From Rhea pennata (lineage: Eukaryota > Chordata > Aves > Rheiformes > Rheidae), in assembly GCF_028389875.1 (NCBI RefSeq), contig NC_084671.1:5843001-5907000 (forward strand): DNA of 64,000 nucleotides, in the 5' to 3' direction. Shown here in pieces: positions 48,074 to 61,400 of this stretch. A program made the position numbers and the translations under genes. The number at the start of each line of letters is the position of its first letter. The first letter of the stretch is position 1. Under the pieces are notes generated by a model. The model was given only the letters and a program-made list of their open reading frames with translations, searched no databases and was not told the DNA's origin.

Positions 48074-49740
48074 GGCCTCCCTCGCGGGGAGGCGCTGCGC
48101 ACGCGCGCTGGGCGCCGCCGCCGGGCACGTGACCGCCGCGCCGCCATGTTGCCGCTGGAGGGCGGCGGCGGGCGGGCGTCGTCCGTGCGGCCCGCGAGCC
48201 GCGGCAGGCTCCGCGGTGGCGGGTCGCGCCCCTCCCGGTGGCTTCGGGGCTGGAGCGGGCGGGTTGCGGAAGGGAGCAGTGGTCCCGCTGGGGCAGAGGG
48301 GCTGAGCTCCCCCTTGCCGCCCTGCGATGGGCGTCGCAGCCCTCCCGCTGAGCGTGCAGGAGTGCTCCCGCTCTGGAAGCAGTGTTTCGCTTGTTTGATT
48401 CCCGAGCTCTTCCAGAAGGAAGGCGGTTACACCCGCGGCTCCAAGAGTGCTCTGGGGAGGTTATGGTCAGGAGAGCAGCTGCTCTTTTGTGTGCTGATTG
48501 CTCAGGGGCTTCAGCGTCTTTTCAGCAGTTTGGCCACACCTGCGGCAAGCACCTGACTTAGATCTGAGAAACACAACAGCCTCGTTAGTCTTCCAGTTCC
48601 TAGGAAACACTGCCTCAGCCTCTCCTTGCTATACAGGTGGGTCTTCGAGACCATCTCTATGCTGACCATAATCGATCAGAGCTGAACTACGCGATTAACC
48701 CCCACCAAGAGAGCGTAGCTGCTGCTGCGTATTGCCTAGAGTAGATGAGGCAAAGCCCACCCTCTTTACAGATGAGTAGCCAGCCTGCCAGAAAATGCCC
48801 AATTCAGATTTTACAGGGTCATCTTGACAAACTCATTCAGCACCTCTCCCTCTTCGTATCTTGTTGTGCCAAAGAAATACCTTCCACATCTTAGAAGTAT
48901 GTAAAGAACATGATACATCTATATTTCGTACCTAAGGAAAATAGCCAATACAGCCTTAGTTATTTTACCACCAAGATGAGAAAGTATTTTTACTATAATA
49001 GAGTAAAACTTAAATTAGTTTTAGATTAAGATCAGTATTAAGCTCTGCATGTTTAGGAGCGCCAAAGTGGTACCGCAGGTATTTCTGACTCTTAAGCCTT
49101 GAAAGAAAGAGCAATCCTATCTGTTAGCAAGTGGAGTTGCACGTTTTCTTCCTTTCCCTCCTTTTACAGTCAGAACTGGCTGTGGTCAGGCTGCGGCAAA
49201 CACGAAATAAGCAGCTGCCGAAGTTACTTTGAAAAAAAGGGAAGAAAAGCCTGACAGCTCCAGTAAGCAAAAGCCGCCCCCCTGCGCCGGGTGTTGGTGC
49301 GTGCCACCCTTTCCCCTAGCGCACACAGGTTCCCTGCGCGCAGGCGCGGGGCCCAGTGCTCCCGGCAGCCCCTGCGGCGGCACGCCCGGGCTGTACCAAG
49401 CGGCCGGAGAGGGGGGGAACCTCGCTCCCGCGCTGCCCGCTCCTCCTCCACCGTGCTGCAGCGCGGGGCGCGGCGACTGGCCTCCGCGGCTCTCCGTAGC
49501 CGCCCGGGAGAGCGGGGGCGTGCGTGCCCGCGCCGCCCCGCGCCGCCGCCGCGCGTAGGCCGCCCCGCGGGGCGGGGACGATCCCGCGGAGCGCGCGGGC
49601 ATGAGGGGGGCGGGCAGCGCCCGGCTCTGGCGGCGCGGGCGGTCGGCCTGAGCCGCGCCTCCGGGGCCGCCTCCTCCTCCTCCTCCCGCCTGCCCCGCGC
49701 CGCCAGCCGGGGAGCCGCGGCGCCGCCCGGCCGCGGGGGC
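48069..49740. promoter_or_regulatory. Divergent intergenic region PHC3 / PRKCI
   Basis: 1.67 kb between the two start codons, which point away from each other. It has CpG islands at each end and an AT-richer middle (about 48560-49180), so they are probably two separate promoters rather than one shared core. No coding sequence is credible in the middle. Confidence 0.7.
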
Positions 49741-50020
49741 ATGCCGACGCAGCGGGACGGCAGCGGCGCAATGTCCTACGCGGGGCCCGCCGGCGGCGGC
49801 GGCCTCGGCGGCGACAGCGCCCACCAGGTCCGCGTGAAAGCCTACTACAAGGGGTGAGTGGCGGCTGGCGGCGGCGCGCCGCCCTGGCGCCCTGCCTGGC
49901 CCGGCGCTGAAGGGAAGCGCTTGTGCTGGGGCTGCCGGCGCGGGCTGCGCCGCCGCCCCGGGCAGCGGCGGCTTTTCCCGCGGCTGCCGCGCGGAAGCGG
50001 ACGCGTCCTTCTCTCCGGGG
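49260..50020 (+). promoter_or_regulatory. PRKCI: CpG island, PRKCI promoter and first exon
   Basis: Very high GC and CpG content spanning the PRKCI start codon and the start of intron 1. TCC repeats (49671-49686) and GC boxes are present. The transcription start is not determinable. The minus-strand ORFs of 150-212 codons here are composition artefacts. Confidence 0.75.
49741..49853 (+). CDS. PRKCI: PRKCI coding exon 1
   Basis: 113 nt, phase 2 out. It encodes [18 protein letters not shown], a Gly-rich run, then [11 protein letters not shown]. Donor GG|GTGAGTGG. The N-terminal Gly/Ala stretch differs from human (SSTMSHTVAGGGSG), as expected for this variable tail. Confidence 0.93.
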
Positions 50021-53000
50021 TCGCTTTACTAGCTTGAGGGGTCAGTACGCGGTGGTATTTCCGCGTTTTCGGTGCATTTACCGGTAGCGTTAACATCTCG
50101 AGTCCTGAATGCTCAGTTCTGGGGGGAACAGGGGAAAAGGAGGCTTGAAAAAGAAACGGGAAAGCCTGCTGCTAAAGAGCTGCGTTAAAATGGCTCTCCA
50201 GTGCTGCTCGGAACCAAGCTGAAGCTGGCAGGGCTTGTGCTCAGAGGAGCCTCTCTCAACGTATCAGATTTCATCGAACCGCCTGTGGGCTGCGGCGGTC
50301 GGGGAGGGGTGATGAACTGAACCGATGTGGACTGAGCGGCCTCAAGATACCACTGTTCTACAATAGCATTAATCATGAATAAGGATGTAGCTGGATAACT
50401 TCCTTTTCCCTGTGCTCACCTTGCCTTCCTGCACATCCTGATTCCACTGTGTTGTTTACTTGCTGTTAGAAGTAAGGGCATACTGCTCGATAACGTTTTT
50501 GCGAGGGTAGAACAAAAAAAATCACACCTAAAAAATATGCTTAGGCTCAAGATCCAAAAGTAGAGGGTGCTTGACTGAAAACCTGGGTCACTGTTTTTCA
50601 GACCCTGGTCCAGAGGGGCTGAGCGACTTCAGGGGGGGGGGGGGTGAATGGTAACTAAGACACATCCGCGGTAAGCACTGCTAGGGGTCTGCTCAGTGAA
50701 AACCTGAACCCTGTCACTGGCGCTCCAACAGCAGCATATTGTGCCAGAGGAAGTATTCTGCTCTGGGTCAACAAACTCATATGGAACAATACCAGTTACA
50801 GTTAGTAACTGTAAAAGTTTGTCATCAGGGTTTGACAGTGATTCTTTGGGCCATGAAGGTTGGTAGCATGTGGTTTAAACAAAAAATGTAGCTTATGTTT
50901 TTTTTGATTAAGATTAGATTTGAGACACACTCACAGATACCTGGAAGTAAGCTGCTATTGGCAGTAAAGGAAAGATTTAATTACATCTGTAGTATTTACT
51001 ATTTGGTAATGTGAATAGCCGATGTCTCTAACTTTGTAATTTTAAGGAGAGTTGTAAGGACTACACTGAGCATTTAGTATTTGCAAATAAATTAATTTCT
51101 GGCCTATTTCTATTCTGAGGCTTTTCTTGACAAAGGTCTGTAAAAGTGCCATAGAGACTAGCACAATCTGTGGCTTGAAAATACCTGTGAAATGTTTTCG
51201 GAGTAATAAAACAGGAAATTCTCGGCTGTTTAACTGTCACTATACTCTACTATCTTAGAGAAGTAGTGATGCCTCTGGCTATTAACTGGCAGAAGTGTTC
51301 ATTTGGTTAGACAGTGAACTAAAGTGGGAACTGTTCTGGGTTAAAACTCTATCTTCTGCTGGGTCAATTTTCATCTTGATCATTTCCCCATGCAATCATG
51401 TGAATACTTGCTGTAGCACAAGGTGGCTATGGTGCAGGAATAGAGAGAGTGGTGGGAGTGAGAAATGAAACAGCTACACTGGACAGGAGTGCTGGCTCAT
51501 AACACTTAAATATGTGGTGATAGCTTCACAGACACTGAAATGTCTCATTTTACCGAGTTTTTATTTATTAATGTCATTGTCAGTTCACATGTAATAATGA
51601 AACTGAGTCACATAGGGAGTTGGTTAACCATTATTAATACAAACAAACAGGCTGGAATGCCTTAGTCATCATTTCTTTCAAGATCTAAACAAATTCAACT
51701 CCACTTTCCTGCAACAAAAGGTCTTATGTCCACTTCTCAGACTAGTGCTATCAAGAAGTCGATATCGGAGCAAAACATTTTACCTGCACTTAGTCTGGGA
51801 TCCTCTGGGAATAAAGGACCTCAATTCTGCTATTGAAGGCAGCATTTTCGCTTTTATCAATTCAATTGTCTCAAGATTAGAGTTGCATAGAAGATTTTGC
51901 AGGAAATGATATTAGTCTCAGAAAAATCTCTCTTAATTTGTTTCAATAGAAGCATTTAAATAGGATGTAAAAATTGTGACAGTATCACTACAGAGATCTT
52001 TTCAGCTTCTGGAAGGAATTTCTGGTCAAAGAAAAGAAATCTAGCAACTTGAAAGCACAGATCCATTCTTGAAACAGTTTGTAACCTGACAGTCAGACTA
52101 TTTGCCTGGTTCTCAAGACATCGCTCTTACCAACTAAGACCAAAGAACTGGCTCTGTATCCACATAAGATAGGTTAGTCTGGCTAAGAGCCCAATTGCTT
52201 TTCTCAGCTGAGACAAAGATTTTCATGAAGAGCTCTTTGAACAGTCTTTGTTTCGTTCTAGTGTTCAGTGGAAACTCTCTATCTTAAATTCATGAAGTAT
52301 GTAAAAGCGGGAAGGAAAATTTTCCTAAAATGAAGAAAGATCATGGGAATAAGGGTATGGGAATTCCCAGAGACTTGGGAATTAGGACATAACTTGAATT
52401 TACCTAGTATTTCCTTTTCTCAGGTAAGCTGTACTTTACCTTCTAATAGGACTAGTTGTTTAAAACGCTGAAAATAACCTCTTTTAAGTAATTATCATAT
52501 TCTGTGCAATATATGTAATAGAGGTTCCTGAGTGAGTCCTTAGGAATTTGCTCTGTTACACCAAATGTTTACATATACTTCAGATTTTTGTTGATACAGT
52601 AACAAAGTTTAGCACTTTCAATTGCTATACTGAATGTTGCCTGTAGCTACAGGCATTTCAGCTTTCTAATTATTGTTCAAAGTTTACTTTTTGGCTTATC
52701 AAATTTGTCTGTTGGTAGATAATTTTGGTCATTTCTGTACAAGAAGGCTGTTTTATCAATCCTATGTAAGAAGAGATTGCAACATTGTAGCTCTTGAGAG
52801 CAGCAAGGAATAAACAGAGCACTGCTTGTGCACTGTGAATCCTGTAGAATTAATGGTGCTGATAACAAATCTTGAAGAATCGTGACTTCTGTCATGGTTA
52901 AGACTGCTAACTTCCTGTCAGTGACTGACATAAGTTTTGAACTGTCTGAACTCTGTAGGCTGTAATTCGGGATAGGCTTTTAGTATCATTAAAAGTGTAG

Positions 53001-55655
53001 GTTACTAGTGCTTTTCCCACCTACAGTTTGATTTATTTCAAATGAAAAATACCATTGACAGGCATCTCATGATATATATTAAATTTGCTTTTTTATAATT
53101 TTAATACATTAAAGTGAGTGGGGAAAGGAGTGGGAAGAACAGTTCAGTGTTGTTCATAAAAAATCAAAAAAACACCTCCATTGGTACTTCTAGGGCACTA
53201 ATTTCTTAAGAATGTTTGAGTTCTCACATCCTTTTTTTATATTATTCTTGGTGTTGAGTGCTCAAAGAAGGGTGATCACTGTAGCAAAAAGTAACTCTTC
53301 AGCGCAGTATCTTTCATTATCTGTTGGGTTAAGCCCTGGCATACATTTTCACTCTTTCTTCTTGCATTGAAACACAGATTTCATTTTGCAGATGAATATT
53401 TTCTGATGAGACAGTTTTCCGTATAATCAAATTGTGCAGGAACAGGCAGTTTCCAGACCTCAGACTCCTATGGTGGAAGGAGATTAATTCTTACAGGATA
53501 GTATTGTCTGGACCTTATGGAAGATACTGACACAGCAGAATTCTCTAGCGGTTTTGTATGGGTTAATTTCAGTGAGCTGTCATTACGAGTATTAGGAATA
53601 TTGGATGTTCTGTAAAAGAAAAGGTGGGAGAAAGCAGCTGTTTGATCCAGTAGGAAAAATGGCGAAGATAGCAATGATGTTCATCTTATAAAAATATTTA
53701 GAATCTGTTCTGTAGCATTCATGTTTACGTTAATCGCTTGCATTTTCTCAGTCAGTCATTTCTCAGTCATTCTCTCTTTTTTGTGTAACATTGGGGGACA
53801 AGGATGTGTTCTAGAATAGCTTTATAACCAACATGGTTATTAAAAGCGGTGCTGCAGATTGTCTTTATCAGAAGAAAAGGCTTAATGTCAAGATTTTTTT
53901 TTTCCCCTCATCTTAGTGGGGGAAAAAGCACTTTGTATATATTTTTATGCAAAGCAGCAGGCCGTGGTACACTGACTTTAACTCAACATGCTTTATTCAT
54001 CATACTTTAACTCAATGTACTACTTTGTGTTTAAAATGCTGAATTTTGTCTCACCAGAATTTAACTTTGTATCTTGGCTTGCGTTAATACAGCATTTTGC
54101 TAATGAAAAAAATCATCAATGCAGCATTAGGTGAAAGAAGTGTGGAAAAAAACATACAATGCAGAAGTGTGATAGCAGAACTACTCTGGAAGTGAGACCT
54201 CTCAGCAGGAAATGTCAGTGTCATCAACATAATTAAAATTGCCAAACAAGCGTGTAAAAAAGACCTGTAATCTTTCAGTTTCTACCTTACGTGAAACTGA
54301 TTTCACAAGTCTGCAGTAAAATGCGCTAGATATTACTTGTAGAACCTTGCTCATACTTACGGACTTTTTTTTTTTTTTTTTTTTAATATCGCTGTTGGCT
54401 AAAGTTCTGCAAAATGTAGAGAAATTAGTATTTGCTATAACATATACTAAGATCTCCTTCAAAACATATTTCATAGCTGTCTGATAAACATCCTAGTGAA
54501 GGTATTAGAGTAGTAATTTAGTGACTTGCTTAAATCATAAAATAGTTTTATTTGAAGGGTTGCTGTTTTGTCATGTGGAAGTAACAAATAGAAAGGTTTT
54601 TCTTTCCAATGCATACCAGCTTTTACTTCATACAGATAACGAAGAATTTTTGTCTCTAGGCTGCTCAGTACATCTTAATTTTGTGGATATGTCTCTTTTT
54701 TCTGTTCACTGTAGAACAGATACAAATTTCTGTTTTAAGTAGACCTCTTATCAAACATAACAAATTGTTGAATTTGCTCCTTTTCTTTCTTACTTAATCT
54801 TCAGTTTTTGCGAGAGCCTCAGTGACTATTATCTCTCAGGATTATAATCTGTTACCTAACTCTTCTTGCTTGTATGACAGTAGGAGGGTTTTTTAGTCCT
54901 ATCACTGCTTCCTTTAACATTCCCCTTCTCATTATTTACCAGGTTAATTGCAGAATAAGCTGTAAGTATTGAAATATATAACTCTTTAGTGCTGTTTAGA
55001 ACTTACCCTTTTGTTAGGAAAAAAGTTCAAAGTGAATATATCTGCACTAAAATGTGAATAAATTCAGGAATGGTAAACTTTAGCACAGAATCAATGAAGT
55101 TGCTAAACGGTGCCTTATCTCCTTCCAAAAATGTAAGCCCCTGAAAAACAGGAAATACAAGTCAAGACTTTGCCTCATAATACAATCTTATGTTTTCTTT
55201 GGGTGATGCCTGCATATCAGTAAGGCACTGTTAAATCTGCTTCCAGTTGCATAGACAAATATTGACTTTGGGTTCACAGTTTGTGCTTGTGGGAACCACA
55301 CAATAGCGTGGTTCAAATGAAGCCGCATTTGCCCAGAAGTCCCGCACAGCTGTGTCTGTTGCTCCCTTGGTAGCAGCTTCCCCCTTCTCCTTGCAAGTCC
55401 AGAACAGTCCCAGCTGGATGCAGAAGAGAGGAATCAGTGAGAGGATCCCTGGCACCTTCTGCTGCAGCCTTCCAAAGCACTTTTTTTGTTAATTATTTTT
55501 TTTTTTAACTTGTATGAAAGTTGAAGGCAGAACACAAATAGCAGTTGCTTTTCCCATTTCTTTTTTTTACTACTTTAAGTCAAATTTCTCTTATTTTGCT
55601 AATAATGTTCTGAAGCCCCAGAGGTTGCTTGCACTTCAGGGATCCTTCTCTCTCT

Positions 55656-55698
<43 letters not shown>

Positions 55699-58382
55699 AA
55701 GTATTGGGACTTCAATAACTGCTCCAGAATGTAGTCCTAAATGGAAATGGAGCAGAGCTGCCACCTTGCTCTTCTGACTCTCATTCAATCCTGATGTGAT
55801 TTCTCTCATCAGGGAGAGAATTCTTTGTGTTAAGAGTGTCCAAATACTACGGTCCAAATACAATTTTATTTTTAGTGTGGAAGTAACGAACAGTCCCAAA
55901 TAACGTAGCAACTTTTTGAATGCTTTATTCATATTAATGAAGTATGATTTCACTATCCTAACAGTTCCTGGAGTCTTGTAACTAACCCAAAAATCCAGAA
56001 GCAGACTAACTGTTTATTTTATTTATGCTGCTGAACTTAGAGCCCCTGCAATATTCAGACAAACAAGTTTACGTGTGGTTTCTCTACCACTCATGGAACT
56101 AATTCATACTCAGTATGAACTGTATGTATGACTACAGTATGTTATGTTAAATCGCACAGTATTTGATACAACTCTACCCATGTATTGGGCAATTTAAAAA
56201 TTTATAACTTAATGCACATGAAGACTTCACTCTGATAGGCATGTTTATGTCAATTTTCACCAGATTTGTATTTTATCTGTTGTGTCAATATGTATTTTTC
56301 ACGAAGTAGCGTTAGCATTGTGGCCTATGCATTGATGGAGATGAATCCCAAGTGGCTGAGACTGTTTTGGGAGGATTAGTCTCATTGTTCAAACTCTAGG
56401 TTTATACAGAAGGTTAGAAGACTGGTGTAAACAATCCCATTTTTTCCTCCAGACCCTTCTCTGAACTGTGTCTTTGACTTTGGTCAAAGGACTGCAAACT
56501 GGGTCACAGGCTTAACCTGCTTTCCTTTAAGGCCTGGCAAATATCGAGACAATAGGACAGCTATTATGTTAATGTATTTAAAACAATAGGTGACTCTCAA
56601 TATTAATTATAACAGAGATACTGCTTTACTGTTACGCAGAGTTGGTAAATTAACTCTAAAAGTATGCTCCTCTGTCTGCCTTCCCAGTTATTGTGGTGCA
56701 GCATCATGGGTCTCTCTTTAACAGCACTTTCAATATGTGGACTTTTTCTTTCTGATCTCATAAGAGACCAATTTTATACTCTTCATTAATACTTCATAAT
56801 ATCTACACAATTACAATGTTAGTTTGAGAATATTTAACATTTTAATACCTAACAAAATAGCTGTTAAAGAGTAAGCAAGGCTGGCAAAATATTAATAATG
56901 TTCTTCAAAAATCTTGTGACATTTTCTTTTGACAGTTTCCACTGTGTAATATCTCTCCTTTCTGTGTGCAGTTCAAATCTGCTGCAGCTCACTTCAAAGT
57001 AATTTGGGCATTTAAATTAAATTTTTCAAAAGCAGATAACTGGAAGAACAAACATCAAATAATTGGTTTTAAAACTCCCTTAAAGTCTGACTTTTATTAG
57101 CCTCTAGTATTAGTAGAAAGGAACAGTGCTAATAGTTTATTAATATTTCTTTAATATCTTTAAAAGGCACAGTTTATTTCTCTAAAGCTAGTATGCTTCA
57201 GTATGGCAGTCTTGAGATGAAAATATAAAGATGTAGTTTGCATAATCAGGGATTTTTCAAGGGCTGTGACAAAAGGTGGGTTTTATGTAAATAGTATGTG
57301 GAAGGCATTAGAGGTCAGGATCAACTGCTATGTATTACAGTGTAGTTTCTCATTTTTTTTCCTCTTGATCAGGGACATCATGATAACGTATTTTGAGCCT
57401 TCCATCTCATTTGAGGGACTGTGCAACGAAGTTCGAGACATGTGCTCCTTTGACAACGAACAGCTTTTCACCATGAAATGGATTGATGAGGAAGGTAAAC
57501 CGATGCCTGGCCTTCTGGCAACTATTTGAATACATTGCTCAGCTTTCTGGCTCTACTTTTTCATCTCTTCCTCCTCTCTTTCCTCCACCTTCATAAGATA
57601 AGCTGTATGTTTTTTAAAATAATAAACCTGAGTCCAAAAACAATTGGTCATCCAATGCCCTTGTCCTAATAAAAAGATAGTTTTTTAACCTTTTTTAACC
57701 CCTGTTTTTAACTGTGAGGGAACAATATTAAATGGCGCAGACCTTACTAGACTGAGTTTTCTGTTCTCTTCTCTTCAGGAGATCCATGTACAGTTTCCTC
57801 TCAGCTGGAGCTAGAAGAAGCCTTTAGGTTATATGAACTAAACAAGGATTCAGAGCTGCTAATTCATGGTATGGTGAAATTACATGGGTTACTTCTGATG
57901 TTTGTGCCTACAAAGGAGTGACTATTTTTAACCCCATACTATCTATGTCTTTTGCTCTAGTCCAGCCTCCTCAGTCAAAGTCTATTGTGGCATTCTGTCA
58001 AGTGGATGCTGAAGACCATGCACCAAACTTTAGCTGCCAGAACTTAGTCAATGCCCTTTATGCAATTAAGGGAGGAAAAGTTTATTTTGCTGTTAGTTTA
58101 TCAATAAAAGATATAAATGAAAGAGAGCTTCAAGTGCTTTCTTGCATTTGTGATTAGCCAAAGGTTTGAGTTTTCTGGAATGAAGTACTTCATGCCAGTT
58201 TTGAACCTAATAATATCAGGTCCCTATTTGATGTGATTGTTCATTTTTTATCTTCTTTATTTGCCCATTGTGATAGCTCCTGCAGTATATTTCTCTTACT
58301 GATTGGAACTTCTAACAAGTAGGAGATAAACTTCATTTTAACAGAGATTACAGTGGAGAAGTAGTGGATCATTATAAAGATG

Positions 58383-58426
<44 letters not shown>

Positions 58427-61400
58427 CACACACACACACATATATGTATCTTATATATGTTACACTACAATGTCTTAATGTGGTCCTGCTGTAAAAGGAT
58501 ATGACAGATCCACAGTTCATCATCAACTCTGTTGGAAGGAAAAGAGTGCTTTTCAGCTTCCCAATCCAATTAGAATTTAACTTTTTTCCTATGTTATTTA
58601 GGCTTGGATATCTGATGGTATTGTAATCAATGTAATTACCAACTCTTTCATTTTTCTCCCCAAAGACTTCTTAGAAGTGGAAGAGAATTTCATCTATTTC
58701 AATATATATTATTTCAGTATGCTTTTTGATTTGCACAATATCCATTTGTTTTGGTTTGATCAACTTCTGATTAAACCAACACCAGAGCTAACTCTTCCCG
58801 TAGTCTGTAAAAGTGGTTTTACTTCTCTCTGAGTGTAATGGAAGCTAAATAAACTGAATAAAGGGTGAATGTAGACAAGATCATACTTACCAGTTAGCAC
58901 ACTGTAATATAATGGATTTATAATCAAGGTTTCCAAAGAGTAAGCATAATAATTGGTCACATGAGAAACCAGCAGCGTTACTGGTTGCTGGTTACCTTTC
59001 TCAGGAAATAACTTAGTGTACTCTGTTCCACAGAGTGTTTCTCATGTGGATCACTGGTGTGACCAGCATAGGGATTTTATGGCAGCTTTTCATCTCACTC
59101 GCTGTTGAAGTTTTCTTAAAATGCAGTCTGTATTGTCGTCCTGAATGGTTGAATGCCTTTCAGAAGTGTTATGTTTGATCCAAAGACTTGTCTGCAATAA
59201 AGATTAATCTGAAGTTAGTATTTTTCTTGCAGTATTTCCTTGTGTACCAGAACGGCCTGGCATGCCTTGTCCAGGAGAAGATAGTAAGTAGACATTTTAG
59301 TGAAAAACTACAGAAAATCAGGAGTTCAAATTTCCGGTTCTAGAGCATTCTGATATTCTATGCTTTTGCTTCCTGTGGTGCATTTCATAAATGTCTTTAT
59401 GAAAACAAGTAATTCAAATGTCTAGAACTTAAATATTTAAAAGGAGTAGAAAGTCTTACTAAACTTAAATGTGGTTGTTTGTCATTTCTGAGTCATTGTT
59501 AATAAAGCTTCTCACGTTCCTGTTAACTGCGCATATCTCTCTGCTTTCCTTGCTTTTGTGCCTTCTGTTAGGACCATTTTTTGATTCTATTTGTCTCTTT
59601 GGTAGTTGCCAGTTTGCTGGCTAACTAATGTGAGCAAAGGCTTATAACCAGTGGTAATGAAGTGTCATATTGCCGTTGAGACATCTAAAGTTAGTACCTC
59701 AACATCAGTTTAAAATGAATTATCAGGAGTATTCTCCTAAAACTTGTAAGTCAGGTTAGATAATGTACTAGTCATTAAAGAGACAGTTTTCCCTATGTTG
59801 ACTAAGTAGGCTTGTATGATCTTGATACTCATAAGAGTACTGTGTGTATATAGGTGCGCATACAACTGTCAGCTAGATATCTAAGTATCTGACAAATCTA
59901 AACATCCATGCTTAAAAGTTAACTTTGACATGTTTGTTTATGCATATTGGCAGTATGGATGATGCTGCTTTTTTGAAAAAAAGGAGGTTGTAGGCTAAAT
60001 CTGAAGTAGATTTGCAATTTAAGGTATAATTTTGTACATTCTAGTTTTCAGTTTGGGTTCCTGATATGCCTCTAATGTCAGGAGAAATGGTAGCAACTGT
60101 GGATCTAAAACACTGGAGGATTCCTGCAAGCAGTCTTATAAATCAAGGCATGCTCCTCAAATTCACCTTCTTTCCTTCCTTCCTTTTTCTCTCATCTTCT
60201 CCCCAAGTTTAGATAAGGTAGTAGCACATTTTGCATGCCAGTGCTTGTATTGTTTGGATAGTTTTCCTTTCCTTGACTCACTGTTTCTTTTAACTCTGGA
60301 AAAAGTGAATTAACTTACAGTTGATCAGGAAGTTCTATTTCAAAATTTCCCCAAAATTTTAAAATAGAATAAGGTACTTGGAACCTTACTCTGTGTTTAT
60401 GTAAAGTTGCAGGAGTAAAAACTTACTCTGCAAATCACTTCATATAGAAGTGTCTGTGAGAAGAATGTCGTAGTTCTGTATTTATATTTTTATGGATATA
60501 ATCATATGTTTTTCCTCTTAGAATCCATTTATCGCCGAGGCGCCCGCCGGTGGCGAAAGCTGTATTGTGCAAATGGTCACACTTTCCAGGCCAAACGGTT
60601 TAACAGGGTGAGAGTCTTGGGTACTTACAGCAGTGTAACAGAGATGTCTTACTTGCGTACTTGTAATTTTACTGCCTCAGAAGATTAGAAGGTAGATTTA
60701 TTCTCAAGAAACTGGATTTTGCGTAGTGTAATATCAAATAACTATTCCTGTTAATTTTTTTTCTTTTTTGTAATCAAAAAAGTATAGTGAAATCACTGAA
60801 ACACCTTGCTTTTGTTGTTTGCCTGTACTAGTTTCTAATCTGTAGTACTGAGACTTCTGGTAACCCTATAGTTTCAGAAAACTTTGTCACTAATAAATCG
60901 TCAGGCACTTAAAAAAACTACTTGCAATTTTCTTTACCATATACTCTGAAACATGAATATGAAACATGAAATATGAAAGCAACTATATAAATGCTCCTTT
61001 AAAATCTTTCTAGAGGGCATTAACGCTGGCATTAGATGACTGTGAGCTTGGAATGCCTTTGTAGTTCTTAAGTTCTGAGAGTGAAGAAGTCTGAGAGGTG
61101 CTTAAGATGCATGAACTTTTCTTTCAAACAATCTGAGATGTTTCTGAAAATAATCTGCTTATGCTGGCATGCACTCAGTTGAAAATAGCAGATCACTTGT
61201 AATAATTTTAAGAAGCAATGGTCAAACCTATTAAATAAGGAGCGAGAAGGTTTCTACTCTATTAAAACAAAACAAAATTTGAATAGCTCAGGTTCCTTCT
61301 TAGCTTCTGTAATCTTTCATTCTCTTTTAAGCTCACAAATGTGTTGTGTGCTAAATAATGCTTGAGATTGTGTGTACCAGACCTCATCTTGAGTGTCCTT

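Larger units (their letters stand above)
47700..48340 (-). promoter_or_regulatory. PHC3: CpG island, PHC3 promoter
   Basis: Dense CpG around the PHC3 start codon. Readable motifs are an NRF1-like TGCGCACGCGC (48096-48106), an E-box CACGTGAC (48126-48133, USF/MITF type), and the YY1-type core CGCCATCTTG (48064-48073) that overlaps the start codon. The long + strand ORFs here (47508-48305 and 47555-48556) are GC-driven artefacts. Confidence 0.75.
49854..57372 (+). other. PRKCI: PRKCI intron 1
   Basis: 7.5 kb. It leaves the CpG island quickly and becomes AT-rich. Homopolymers are G13 at 50632-50644, T20 at 54365-54384 and T39 at 55659-55697 (after a TC run). No coding sequence was recognised; the short ORFs (for example 54202-54474 -) look fortuitous. 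Confidence 0.8.
57869..59232 (+). other. PRKCI: PRKCI intron 3
   Basis: 1.36 kb. Besides the candidate alternative exon it holds a TA/CA microsatellite (58382-58446) and an inverted-repeat segment (58955-59064). Confidence 0.85.

Noticed and set aside
47508-48556. Two long overlapping + strand ORFs (265 and 333 codons) in the PHC3 CpG island
   Set aside because: Translations are Pro/Arg/Gly/Ala-rich and held open by a poly(T) run and GC bias. They are antisense to PHC3 exon 1, with no conserved domain or splice logic.
49186-49857. Minus-strand ORFs of 151-212 codons and a + strand 188-codon ORF over PRKCI exon 1
   Set aside because: GC-driven stop depletion. The real PRKCI frame starts at 49741 and only its last 38 codons lie in the + ORF, whose upstream part is 5' UTR.
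55636-55953. Minus-strand 105-codon ORF ending in polylysine
   Set aside because: The polylysine is the reverse of the T39 tract; the rest has no recognisable protein features.
58241-58526. Minus-strand Tyr/Ile-rich ORFs
   Set aside because: Generated by the TA/CA microsatellite at 58382-58446.
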